DNA of 64,000 nt from Kingdonia uniflora (taxonomy: Eukaryota; Streptophyta; Magnoliopsida; Ranunculales; Circaeasteraceae): positions 744,001-808,000 of the forward strand of contig JACGCM010002885.1 in assembly GCA_014058105.1 (NCBI GenBank), in the 5' to 3' direction. This document shows, piece after piece, positions 45,601 through 54,840 of the stretch. The position numbers and the translations under genes are program-made. Numbering within the stretch: the stretch's first letter is position 1; every line of letters starts with the position of its first letter. The notes under the pieces were generated by a model that was not told where the DNA came from, did not search any database, and saw only the letters and a program-made list of their open reading frames with translations.

Positions 45601-47395
45601 GATTCTTATAAGAAATTTGAACATTGGCTAATTTGGACAGTAGCTAAGGACTACAAAATGGATTTGTTCATATTGAGCCTTGGCTACTATCGGAAAAAGT
45701 GAAGAATAAGCTTTCAACACGATGTATGATGTGGCTCGATACCATACGCGACGGATTGTCCATCTCTTTACAATGCTAGCAATTTTAAGCAATGTACAAT
45801 GGCAGAACTTATGATAGGAAGAAGGTTTCATACGTTTGAGAACAAACTAGTCTCTCCACTATGATTTAGAAGGCTACCTTAGTTACAACTGGAGAGAATA
45901 ATTACAAGAAAAAAAAATGGAAATGGACCAAGGATAAGGAAGTTCGCTGTTAGATTGATGTCAGGCACTTGGTAACAAGTACAGTGGATAAATTATCCGT
46001 CTCTAGGATAAATTATCGGCCTTTAAGGGCACCTGGTAACAACAAGTACAGTAGGATAATTATCCGTCTGTACGGTTTCAAGTGCACATGGTGTGAACAT
46101 AGCTGATCCTTCAAAAGAGGCATTTCCCTATTGGGGTGCTGTTAAGAGCATTGACAAAAGATATGGTAATGAGAAATAATATCGATTTGGCCCTTTTTGT
46201 ATTCTCCCTAAAATCTGGGATGAGTCCATTGATCATTGCTACTTCATTGTCCATCTATGATCAAGGTATGAGAACACTTTCAAGCCCAGTTTCGTGTTGC
46301 TAGGGTATTCAAAGGTGGTTTTATTAGCTCCTTCAAGGTGTGGTGGTGCAAGACATTAAAAGAAAGATCTAAAAAGTCCTTTGGCATCTTAATCCTCATG
46401 CTACTGGAAGTGATTTCTTGATGAAAAGGAATGCTCGATACTTGGCTATTGAGAATGGAATGCTTGACGTTTCTTGAAAAAAAAAATTGCCAAGAAAAAA
46501 ATTGTGTGGAAGCTACAACAGAAAATTAAAAAACAACAAGAAAGAGATCCTAGAAGTAGAAGGGAGAATCACTATGCACTTAGAGTCTAAGACACTTTGA
46601 TGCAAAGTGAAGACGACATAAACAGTTATTTAAGACACCCATTTAGTTCTCTTGTATTAATCTTCCACCTCCAAGTTACAAGGAGGTGTCAGGGTGAGAA
46701 ATATTTTGGTACTTTCAGATTTAATAACAGCTTGCAGTATATAATGTGCCTCCTGTATGAGGTTGCTCTTTTCTTTCCCTTCAGGTTGTAGTTTTTCATC
46801 TCCGAAAGTTAGCTGATCACTTAATAAATTTACCTTTTCAATGATCAACCAATATATATAGGGAAATACATGAGCTATTGAAGGAGAAGAGAACACCCAA
46901 AGAAAATGTATAATTTACAGTTAATTAAGCATGCTTAACAAAGGAGTAATTAGAAGAAGCATGAGCATGCTTTGATAAGATATAGTAAGCATAAGAAACG
47001 GGATGCTTATTAATTAGAAGTAAAGTAGAGAGACTGATTCAACTTCCGAAACACACTCGAAAATATATAAAGAAAGTAAAATGCTGCTACAGGTAAAACG
47101 GCATTTATATTAGAAGTCAGAACAGGAGTTATCATTTATGTGGTTCACTTCCTAAGTGAATTATCAATATCAGACATCCATAAGAGACTCTGATTTAACC
47201 TACTACCTTGTTTGGAAAACAATAAGAGGCGATAAAAAATACCTGTTGCTTCAGATCATAAGGGTCAGCTCCTTTATCTTTCATGTCAGCTGTCTTGGCT
47301 GCTTCTCTCTCCACCTCTATTTCATAAGAACGAAGCTCTTTAATATTGCGTTTGCAAGTACCCGTCTTGATTTTCAGACTTCTTAGGGTAGCCAT
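42605..47395 (-). CDS. TBCA: Tubulin-folding cofactor A (three exons)
   Basis: Exon 1 is 47,395-47,243 (MATLRSLKIKTGTCKRNIKE ... DPYDLKQQ), exon 2 is 43,108-43,022 (ENVLAESRMMIPDCRKRLEG ... LKEAL) and exon 3 is 42,706-42,605 (ADLEESNLG ... FFQTTED, stop TAG). All junctions are GT-AG in phase 0, giving 113 residues, the length I recall for the Arabidopsis orthologue KIESEL. The protein is a small three-helix bundle that captures beta-tubulin released from chaperonin and passes it along the tubulin-folding pathway in the cytosol. Helical heptads such as YEIEVEREAAKTADMK are visible. Exons are free of damage while the 4.1-kb first intron is loaded with transposon debris. The 5'UTR probably continues upstream across a further intron. 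Confidence 0.94.
43560..44560 (+). pseudogene. LINE ORF2 remnant inside the TBCA intron
   Basis: 43,678-43,863 reads WHKQVWNITTTARHSFVSWF, AARNRIKIRDFLVQIEVLQK, EDNRNHSFFE, the zf-RVT segment of a plant LINE. IWEERN follows near 44,020, then RNase H-like fragments to about 44,540. It differs strongly from the LINE pair at 12-24 kb. It lies antisense to TBCA. Confidence 0.7.
45955..46075. repeat. Local duplication with GGATAATTATCCG words
   Basis: ACTTGGTAACAAGTACAGTGGATAA at 45,968 recurs near 46,029 as ACCTGGTAACAACAAGTACAGTAGGATAA, with GATAATTATC-type palindromes between. Confidence 0.6.
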
Positions 47396-48470
47396 ATTGA
47401 CCTACACTGCACCATAATATACACTCCCTCCTTAGTTTGACTTTGGATACTGATGAAATGCTTTATGTATAAAAATAAATGGCAACATTGTATTTCGAAA
47501 GGTATCCATTAATCCATCATATATAGAGCATCGTTTTGAGAATTGTTTTAAGAGTTCAAACTCAGGAAAGACCAATCTAGGTCCCAGAACAGTTTTTTCT
47601 TAATGACGCCATGTATAGCCGACACCTCCAAATATAAGTACCTTTTGTTGTAATAAAGCAAGACGCCTAAACCCACTTTAATAGTATCGTACAGTGGTTT
47701 TATTGAAAAAGAAATTATAATTGTTTTTAACCATTATGCTAAGATACACTTCGCAGTATCTTACAATAAAAGATTCAGAAAATCAAATTGCCTTTTCCAA
47801 ATGAGGGTTTGATGCAGAATTTGGCAACCTTGAGCAGGACATCATTTTTATGGCTCTTAAGAGTTTTCAATCACTATAATAATATATTAGAATTTCATTC
47901 CATTTACACAATATTACTACAAGTAAAATGTAAGGTAATTGCTCATATGGCCAGATTCGCATACAACTCAGGGTGGGTACTTGCCAATCCTGAAATTCAA
48001 ATGAGTTGATATCGACAAGTAAATACTGGAATTTTCTAGCCAAAACTTCTAATGCCCATCCTGGTACTTTAAGAGACCGGAGGATAATCACCCATAAAGT
48101 AATAGAGTTTCCGAACCAAAACTCCTTCTGAGAAGGTTATGCCCACAATACTTTTGTTAACTACCGATGTTTGCCACCCATTTTCTCCATCCTTCTTTTA
48201 TGATTTTGGGCATCATAATCAAAATTGCAAACTGTCTTTTTTCTTGTTGCTCACCTTCCAGTCTAGTCTCCAAACATAAATTCTCTTAGCTGTGAATGAG
48301 TAATATTCAGACACCGTAAACAAATTGAGAAAAGGCTTCTATCGAGGAAGAATTCAACAACGGTCTATCTTCTCCAAACTTAGCTCGACTCCCACTACCG
48401 AATCCTCACGTTGCAAAAGCGTCATTAAATTTTTCAGTCTCACCCAACACACCACGACGATAACTCTTTT
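47396..48470. other. Upstream region of TBCA
   Basis: Presumably 5'UTR, a possible 5'UTR intron (GCAG just upstream of the ATG context) and promoter. Transcription start not identified. Confidence 0.4.
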
Positions 48471-48483
48471 CCATTTTCATACC

Positions 48484-48718
48484 CTTTTTTTTTTTATGTC
48501 CGAAAGTTCGTCGGGTTCATCATATTTTACCATTCTCCTAACTAGTCTCCCGGGGCTCGCCACGATACCTCCACAAGCCGCACGCTCCATTTTAAGTCAA
48601 GATAAATCTTGGCGGATGACCCCCGGTGTTGGGTTTCGAACTCGTAACCACTCTCTCCTCTCTCCTCCAAGAGGTGGTCCCAAACCACTAGCCCAACCGC
48701 AAGCCGCACGCTCCATTT
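48484..48718 (-). mobile_element. tRNA-derived SINE
   Basis: On the minus strand an A-box-like TGGGCTAGTGG is followed about 40 bp on by a B-box-like GAGTTCGAAACCC, the internal Pol III promoter of a tRNA-type SINE. The 3' end is an A-run (T-run at 48,484-48,495). Flanking CCATTTTCATAC (48,471-48,482) and CCATTTCCATAC (48,719-48,730) form a 12-bp target duplication with one mismatch. Confidence 0.75.
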
Positions 48719-48730
48719 CCATTTCCATAC

Positions 48731-49385
48731 TATTGCACTATATCTCACTAGTCACTACCAAACCTAGGCACGGTAATCCTCTTCTAAATACATTGTTCCA
48801 CTAAATTAAATCTTCATAACCACTTATCCTAGAGGGCCTAATTCATATGGGTCAAGTTTGCTATCGCTTATTCCTCATCCTCATTGAAAGACTTTATCTT
48901 CTCTCATTTCATTAAATTCACTTGTTCTCATCCCTAAAAAAATTTTAAGAGTAAATCCTACAAAGAAAAGTTATTATCTTCTTCACAACCTTTTTGCATA
49001 ACAAAAGAGACATGTAGAAGACAGAAAGAATGATTGTCTAATAATAAGCAGTGTGTCCCCAACTCTTTCAAACAAGTATAAGTTGTCACCCCACCTACTC
49101 AAATAGCCATATCTGTATCATCCCCCCAAGGAAGACCCAAAAATTCATAAAAAAATACCGCAATCCCCAACCCCGAAGTATTAACAACCAAATCAATATC
49201 TTCCACCTCTCCAACTCCAATAACTTTACCCATCTTTAGACTAATTCAAATACATAATTCCTCAGTTAACACAAGAAATCTAAGAAATACAAGTTGGGTA
49301 TATGATTCTCTAATGGCCACAAGAATTCCTTTGCTCGTTTGATCACCTAAATAACATACTTCCTTTAAATTAATGATTTGTCTTG
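48731..49385. other. Intergenic, AT-rich
   Basis: A minus-strand frame (49,452-49,246: RQIINLKEVCYLGDQTSKGI) enters the palindrome arm. I do not recognise it. Confidence 0.35.
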
Positions 49386-49389
49386 ACAT

Positions 49390-51040
49390 ATGAGCAATAT
49401 TTTGTTTTCTACCTTTGGCAGTTGTACTTTCCGTGGGTTTTAAAGGGTTCATTGTTATCTAGTGATTGGGGTGCTTAGGTTGCAATGCAGTCTTTTTGAG
49501 CTGTTTTACTTATTACTTTCGGGTTTCCTTGCAGGTATAGACAACCCATTTTGCATTATAAGCATTGCTCCTGCTGTTTAACTTAATTTCACCTTTTCCC
49601 AAAAAGAAATATGTCACTAACATCGGTTACACATCCGCGAAAGTAAGTGAAGTACAAACCAATCCGAATCATCGGGTAATAAATTTGTCTATTGAACACA
49701 ATGGAGCAATGATAAAGAAGCTAAAATCTACATTTTCACTCAATCACTTTAGAATCGTTAATGTTTATTTCACTTATCTATATTTTTCTTGCTACTATTA
49801 TCATACATAATGAGTTCTACAAAATCATCCTAATGCTACAAAAACTCATAAACACTATATTTGCATCATTTACCCCATAGTTACTTTAGCTGAAAAGATA
49901 ACAAATTTGGAAAACAAAATCATATAAGACAGTAGATCTTAGATATATATGAGATCAAGAGAACACTCAGTTGTTTGAAGTTGTTCTTGGCAAATAACAG
50001 ATGATGATTTTGGCTCTCGATTTGGGTGAGATAATGAAAAAATAATTCGATTTCGACGAGTGAGAGGAGGTTTTGGGTGTTGAGAACAAGGGGTATGGAT
50101 TTCTTGGATTGTTGGGTGTACTTTGGGGACAAAATAACCAAAAAAAATCTCAAAAGTAAAGAGGTTTCACTTACAAGTTAAAATAAACCACTTTTTTTTC
50201 GATTAAAAGTGTTTTATTTTTAACTCGAAAAAAATGATTCTTTTTAATCGAAAAAAAGTATTTCATTTTAACTTGTAAATGAGACCTCTTTACTTTGAGC
50301 CTTTTTTTGGTTATTTTGTCCCCAACAATCCAAGAAATCCATGCCCCTTGTCCCCAAACCTCTTCTTACTCGTCGAAATCGAATTATTTTTTCATTATCT
50401 CACCCAAATCTAGAGCCAAAATCATTATCTATTATTTGCCAATAACAACTTCAAACAACTGAGTGTTCTCTTGATCTCATATATATCTAAGATCTACTGT
50501 CTTATATGATTTTGTTTTCCAAATTTGTTATCTTTTCAGCTAAAGTAACTATGGGGTAAATGATGCAAATATAGTGTTTATGAGTTTTTGTAGCATTAGG
50601 ATGATTTTGTAGAACTCATTATGTATGATAATAGTAGCAAGAAAAATATAGATAAGTGAAATAAACATTAACGATTCTAAAGTGACCGAGTGAAAATGTA
50701 GATTTTAGCTTTTTATCATTGCTCCATTGTGTTCAATAGACAAATTTATTACCCGATGATTCGGATTGATTTGTACTTCACTTACTTTCGCGGATGTGTA
50801 ACCGATGTTAGTGACATATTTCTTTTTGGGAAATGGTGAAATTAAGTTAAACAGCAAGAGCAATGCTTATAATGCAAAAGTGGTTGTCTATACCTGCAAG
50901 GAAACCCAAAAGTAATAAGTAAAACAGCTCGAAAAGACTGTATCGCAACATAAGCACCCCAATCACTCGATAACAATGAACCTTTAACACCCACAGAAAG
51001 TACGGTTGCGGAAAACAAAATATTGCCCATATTCAATGGT
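49390..51040. repeat. Large inverted repeat (palindrome), two arms of about 0.8 kb
   Basis: The left arm (about 49,390-50,206) is the reverse complement of the right arm (about 50,212-51,040), centred near 50,210 with almost no spacer. Markers: AGTGATTGGGGTGCTTA at 49,461 pairs with TAAGCACCCCAATCACT at 50,950-50,966; ACATCGGTTACACATCCGCG at 49,619 pairs with CGCGGATGTGTAACCGATGT at 50,790; ATATATATGAGATCAAGAG at 49,942 pairs with its complement near 50,470. By eye the arms differ at only a few percent of positions plus small indels. Transcribed, it would form a very long hairpin RNA. Confidence 0.92.
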
Positions 51041-51044
51041 GGTG

Positions 51045-51245
51045 GCAACTGGCAAGAACCCAGAATTCAATGAAACTCTGAGAATCAAGATAGCCCAACT
51101 TGAAGCAGTCCTCAAATGTGAGATTTGGATGCTTAGTAGAGCTAGGAATTATTTGGAAGATCAGTTGTTGGGGTTCTCATTCATCCCCATATCATTTGTT
51201 GCAGGGAAGGGAAAGGTGACGCATGATTTCAACCTAAATTACACA
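51045..51245 (+). pseudogene. C2-domain protein fragment
   Basis: The frame reads ATGKNPEFNETLRIKIAQLE, then AVLKCEIWMLSRARNYLEDQ and LLGFSFIPISFVAGKGKVTH, the second half of a plant C2 domain (NPEFNE...W.....D..lG...ipl). C2 domains bind phospholipid, often with calcium. Only one exon-sized piece is present, placed at the outer edge of the palindrome's right arm, so it is a captured or truncated gene fragment. Confidence 0.7.
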
Positions 51246-51264
51246 TTACAAGTACAGATTCAAC

Positions 51265-51440
51265 AGGCAAAAGTTATCAACAACAATTCACAAGATTCAA
51301 CAGGCAAGAGTTATCAATAGCAATTCACAAGATTCAACAAAAATTCAACAGGCAATTACAGATTCACAAAATTCAACAGGCAATTCACAAGATTCAAAGA
51401 TTCAACAAGCAATTACAGATTCAACAGCAAGATTATATCG
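51265..51440. repeat. Simple repeat of GATTCAACAGGCAA-type words
   Basis: ATTCAACAGGCAA, ATTCACAAGATTC and AATTACAGATTCA recur irregularly seven or more times. Confidence 0.7.
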
Positions 51441-52560
51441 ATAAACAAACCCTAAAACAATGGAGGAATTACCGAATGAGAGAGAGACGCAACAGTGGGA
51501 GAGAGAGTAGAGAGCACAGTGATTCGTTGGAAGAGAAGGAGAGTCGTTGGAGCTCGTCTGTGGAGTGGTCGGTGGGTTGGAGAGAAGAGAATGAGGAAAG
51601 AATATAAACAGGGGAGACTTACGGTATTTCTTAGCAACCCGGTATTTCTTAGCAACCCTTGGTGAGATATTTGTGAGAGGAATTTCTTGTGAGAAAAATC
51701 GTGTGTTGTGAGATTGTAACCTTAGATCATTAGAATAAACTCTTGTAATGACATATTTTCCAAGAGGATAATCTTCGCCAAATGATGATGTAATAATAAG
51801 CTTAAATAAACAATATTTTATATGAAAACTCAATAAAGGCTGAGAAAAACCACGACCTCAATGAGGGTTTTGATGTAAAATCTAATAAGTTGTTAGTTAT
51901 TACAATTTGTTGTTTGTTAAGAAAATAAATATGAATGAATAATGAAGTTGCGGATTCGAATAACTTATTCTCTGCCTGTATTTATAGTAGATACAAGCAA
52001 TTTTACAAAAAGAAAAATAGTTTCCTATTTCAGGGGTAGTGGGCGAACTTTGCGGATCTCCAACGGGTCTTTTTGACCAAGCATAACGGCTACTTTTAGT
52101 AGGTCAAGAACTTGTGGTTGCAGACGTGACAACTTCTCGAATGATGGGATGACTTCAACTAAGGTCCGTTGGCTTCTCTTTGTCGAATCTGAGAAATATG
52201 CTACTACAATTGCCCCATTCTCGATACAATTACTTATTGTTGCGTCAAGAATAATATCAGAATGTGAAACGATTGTCGAGTGTCTTTAGAAGTTTATTGC
52301 TATCATTTCTGAGGCAAAAGTCAAATAAATTTAGGCATTTTGGTTTCCTAAGGAGCATTTATGGCAGAATATCGGACTTCGTAATTTATTGAAGGTTCGG
52401 TTATAAATAGAAGGAGGATTAAAGAGTTGTTTTTCGGCATGCGAATGGTTTGTAAGTCATAATGGTAATTATGTCATCCCAGGCTTGACATAGCGAGTGG
52501 CTGGAGTGTGCGGATGGGAATTTTGGTAAGCATAAAGAGGTAAACTGTGGTGCTTTATCG
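51440..52560. other. Dispersed-repeat sequence, partner of 57.8 kb
   Basis: 51,616-51,750 is an inverted match to 57,820-57,950 (shared words include CCAAGGGTTGCTAAGAAAT and AAGGTTACAATCT). It holds an internal 18-bp tandem duplication (GGTATTTCTTAGCAACCC twice at 51,624-51,657). The remainder to 52,560 has no supported gene. Confidence 0.5.
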
Positions 52561-52575
52561 CTTTGTCTAGAATCA

Positions 52576-52840
52576 ATGGTGATGAGGTTTGGGATAACTG
52601 ATGGAGATAGAGAGTGGCAAAACGAAGTGTGTTTATTGGAGTCAGTATCGTTTTGTGTTGTGGAAAGCCTTGGAGCTCATCAATGTTTGGGAGAAGTGGT
52701 CCCTGCTCATATTGACGATGATGATGCGAAGGTGGGTAGGGCGTTCTGTATCTCTGGTCGACAAAATAAACTTTTTACAATTTGTTGATACTGTCTTTCT
52801 GCAGGGAGTACACGGGCAGCTGGTTTTAGAAATTCCCTGA
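52576..52840 (+). other. Unrecognised open frames
   Basis: Two overlapping frames (52,576-52,788 and 52,601-52,840) have no known motif. Listed because the region 52.5-54.2 kb shows several clustered open frames on + and may be an unrecognised element or decayed gene. Confidence 0.25.
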
Positions 52841-53351
52841 CTTGAGATTTATTAAGTTTCTTAGGATATCGTTGCTGCTTTTACCGGAGGATATACCAGA
52901 TTCTGGTAAAAAAGAAGCATATAGCTTCGAGTCATTTATGCCGAATGATAGAACTTAAAATGTAGCTTGATGTAATGTAATCGAATGAGAGAATTGTCGA
53001 ATGTAAAATGTAACAAAGTACTTAATGAATAAAATTTGTTTTGATCTTGTATTGCATTTGCAGATGGTGATCTCGAATAGAAGGAAATATATTTAGGTGA
53101 AGATAATTAGTCATTAGTTTTTCAAGAAATTTGTGTCAAACTTTATGTAAGATCGAGTTTTATGTTGGCGAGGTCAAAGATTTTGAATTGAATTTTGTTG
53201 ACCGTGCGGAGCCTGAAACAGTTTCTTAGGAAGTTTGATTTGACTCGGGTGTATAGATTTCCAATGTGAATTGAATGAGTGATTTGACTGTTCGTGTTTG
53301 CTTTGTATATAAATACCATGTGTAATATGAGGTTTATTTGTAGGAGTAGAG

Positions 53352-53579
53352 ATGGTGAGGACGATAGCACAAGTTTATGAGTATGAGCTTTCCATTCGCG
53401 TTTATGCTAAGTATTGGGAGTTGCTGGATAGGTACTTTGGTAAGAGTTGTGTAAACGGGCAACCATTGGTGCCAATGAAGCTTAAATATGAAGAGCTGAG
53501 TAAAGTGGAGGTGAATGAGGCAAAAGAGGAGTATAAATTCCATTATTACTTGTTATTCCTGAGCGCGTCGGCAAGATAA
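53352..53579 (+). CDS. Hypothetical ORF, 75 residues
   Basis: Reads MVRTIAQVYEYELSIRVYAK with KLKYEELSKVEVNEAKEEYK, charged and helical. No family recognised. Preceded by GAGTAGAG and a long stretch without stops in frame. It could be an exon of an unknown gene or of a transposon. Confidence 0.3.
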   Translation: MVRTIAQVYEYELSIRVYAKYWELLDRYFGKSCVNGQPLVPMKLKYEELSKVEVNEAKEEYKFHYYLLFLSASAR

Positions 53580-53916
53580 GGAATCGAGCCAAGGCTTTGG
53601 TGAAGAAAGAAAATGATGTGGCTGGTCGAAGAGTTTGAAGAGTGAAATGCGTGTTATTGATATGTAGAAAATGAGTTTATGTGTAAGGTGTTGTTTGGAA
53701 ATAAATGAATATATATGTTATCGTTATGTGTAATTAAAATGGTTCTTGAATATGATTTAACTTGTGTGAACGAATGAAATTGACTGATACAATATTGTAT
53801 GGGTATGTGAATGTATGATAGGCAACATTCGGTTTGTTGGGTTGTCGAATAAGATTTGAATTTAATTTTCTGTTTAAACTGTCTCGAGAATATAAGAGAG
53901 TTGTAAATAAGGAAAT

Positions 53917-54162
53917 ATGTATTTAGGTAATGAGAGAATAAAAATGGCTAGGTGTTCTCCTGTAGGTGATATAGTGAGGTATAAGGAATTAGATGTACAA
54001 TTTCTTTTTAATAGTATAAGAGTTGTTGTGGTGATGATGGACATATCAGATGACTTACAAGGGGAGACGGATGGGTTGGAGCAACAATGCATGGGCCTGT
54101 TGGCCTTTAGAAGACGAAGGATTAAAGAATTCGAGAAAAGGCGAATAAGGCATTACGCTTGA
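53917..54162 (+). CDS. Hypothetical ORF, 81 residues
   Basis: Reads MYLGNERIKMARCSPVGDIV, a hydrophobic stretch SIRVVVVMMDISDDLQ, and a basic end FRRRRIKEFEKRRIRHYA. No family recognised. It ends 24 bp before the nested hairpin at 54,187. Confidence 0.3.
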   Translation: MYLGNERIKMARCSPVGDIVRYKELDVQFLFNSIRVVVVMMDISDDLQGETDGLEQQCMGLLAFRRRRIKEFEKRRIRHYA

Positions 54163-54186
54163 GTACACGAACAGTCGTGAAGGAGT

Positions 54187-54248
54187 GTGGTGAACAGTCG
54201 CGTGGGGCTTATAAATAAGCCTATAGTTGGCGACTGTTCAAACACCAC
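54187..54248. repeat. Nested hairpin
   Basis: The outer stem GTGGTG + AACAGTCGC pairs with GCGACTGTT, an AAA-type bulge, and CACCAC. An inner perfect stem GGCTTAT-AA-ATAAGCC sits at 54,206-54,221. The sequence GAACAGTCG is also present once just upstream (54,169). Confidence 0.7.
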
Positions 54249-54840
54249 TATTGATTTTTTTTTATGTATGAATTTTGTGTGCTCTTCGCTTGAATCGTTG
54301 TCAATGATTGAGAACGAGGAGATAAGTGTGTTGATTGAGAGGGCAAAACTTGCAAAATAGAGGGATACCGAGGCAGCGCGAATTTAAGGTTATTGGGTTT
54401 TTTGCATTCGTTGGATATTTATTGATTCTGTTTAAACCATTTATAGATGTAGACACCGTAGTGATAGTGTAGGAAGTAATTATATTTTGGACAGACGTAG
54501 TGGAAGTAATTAGAAAAATATTGCAAAAATCTGAATAAGAAATTTGAATGTCCTCACAACATGCAAAAATAAAAAATAAATTTTTGTATACGGTGTGCTC
54601 ATTGCTAACACCAACAACTTACTATATTTCCTCTTCAACATTCTCTGTAGCAGGTTCAACATCCTCTTTATCGACTTCTTCATCCTCATTTTCAGAGTAG
54701 CTTATTACCTCTTCTCTAGGAGCCCTCAACTTCTCTGCTAACTCGTACCTTTAAATGAAACAACGGTCAAATAGAGATTGCATTTGAAAAGTAACTTCTC
54801 TGCTCACTTATAATTACATCATTTTTCCGAATCACCTTAT

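Larger units (their letters stand above)
43109..47242 (-). other. First intron of TBCA (4.1 kb)
   Basis: Donor ACAG|GTATTTTT at 47,242 and acceptor GATCAG at 43,109. It holds a LINE remnant at about 43,560-44,560, a duplicated 60-bp unit at 45,955-46,075 and otherwise AT-rich non-coding sequence. Confidence 0.85.

Noticed and set aside
48325..48804. 159-residue ORF on +
   Set aside because: It runs across the minus-strand SINE and its T-run; the open frame is accidental.
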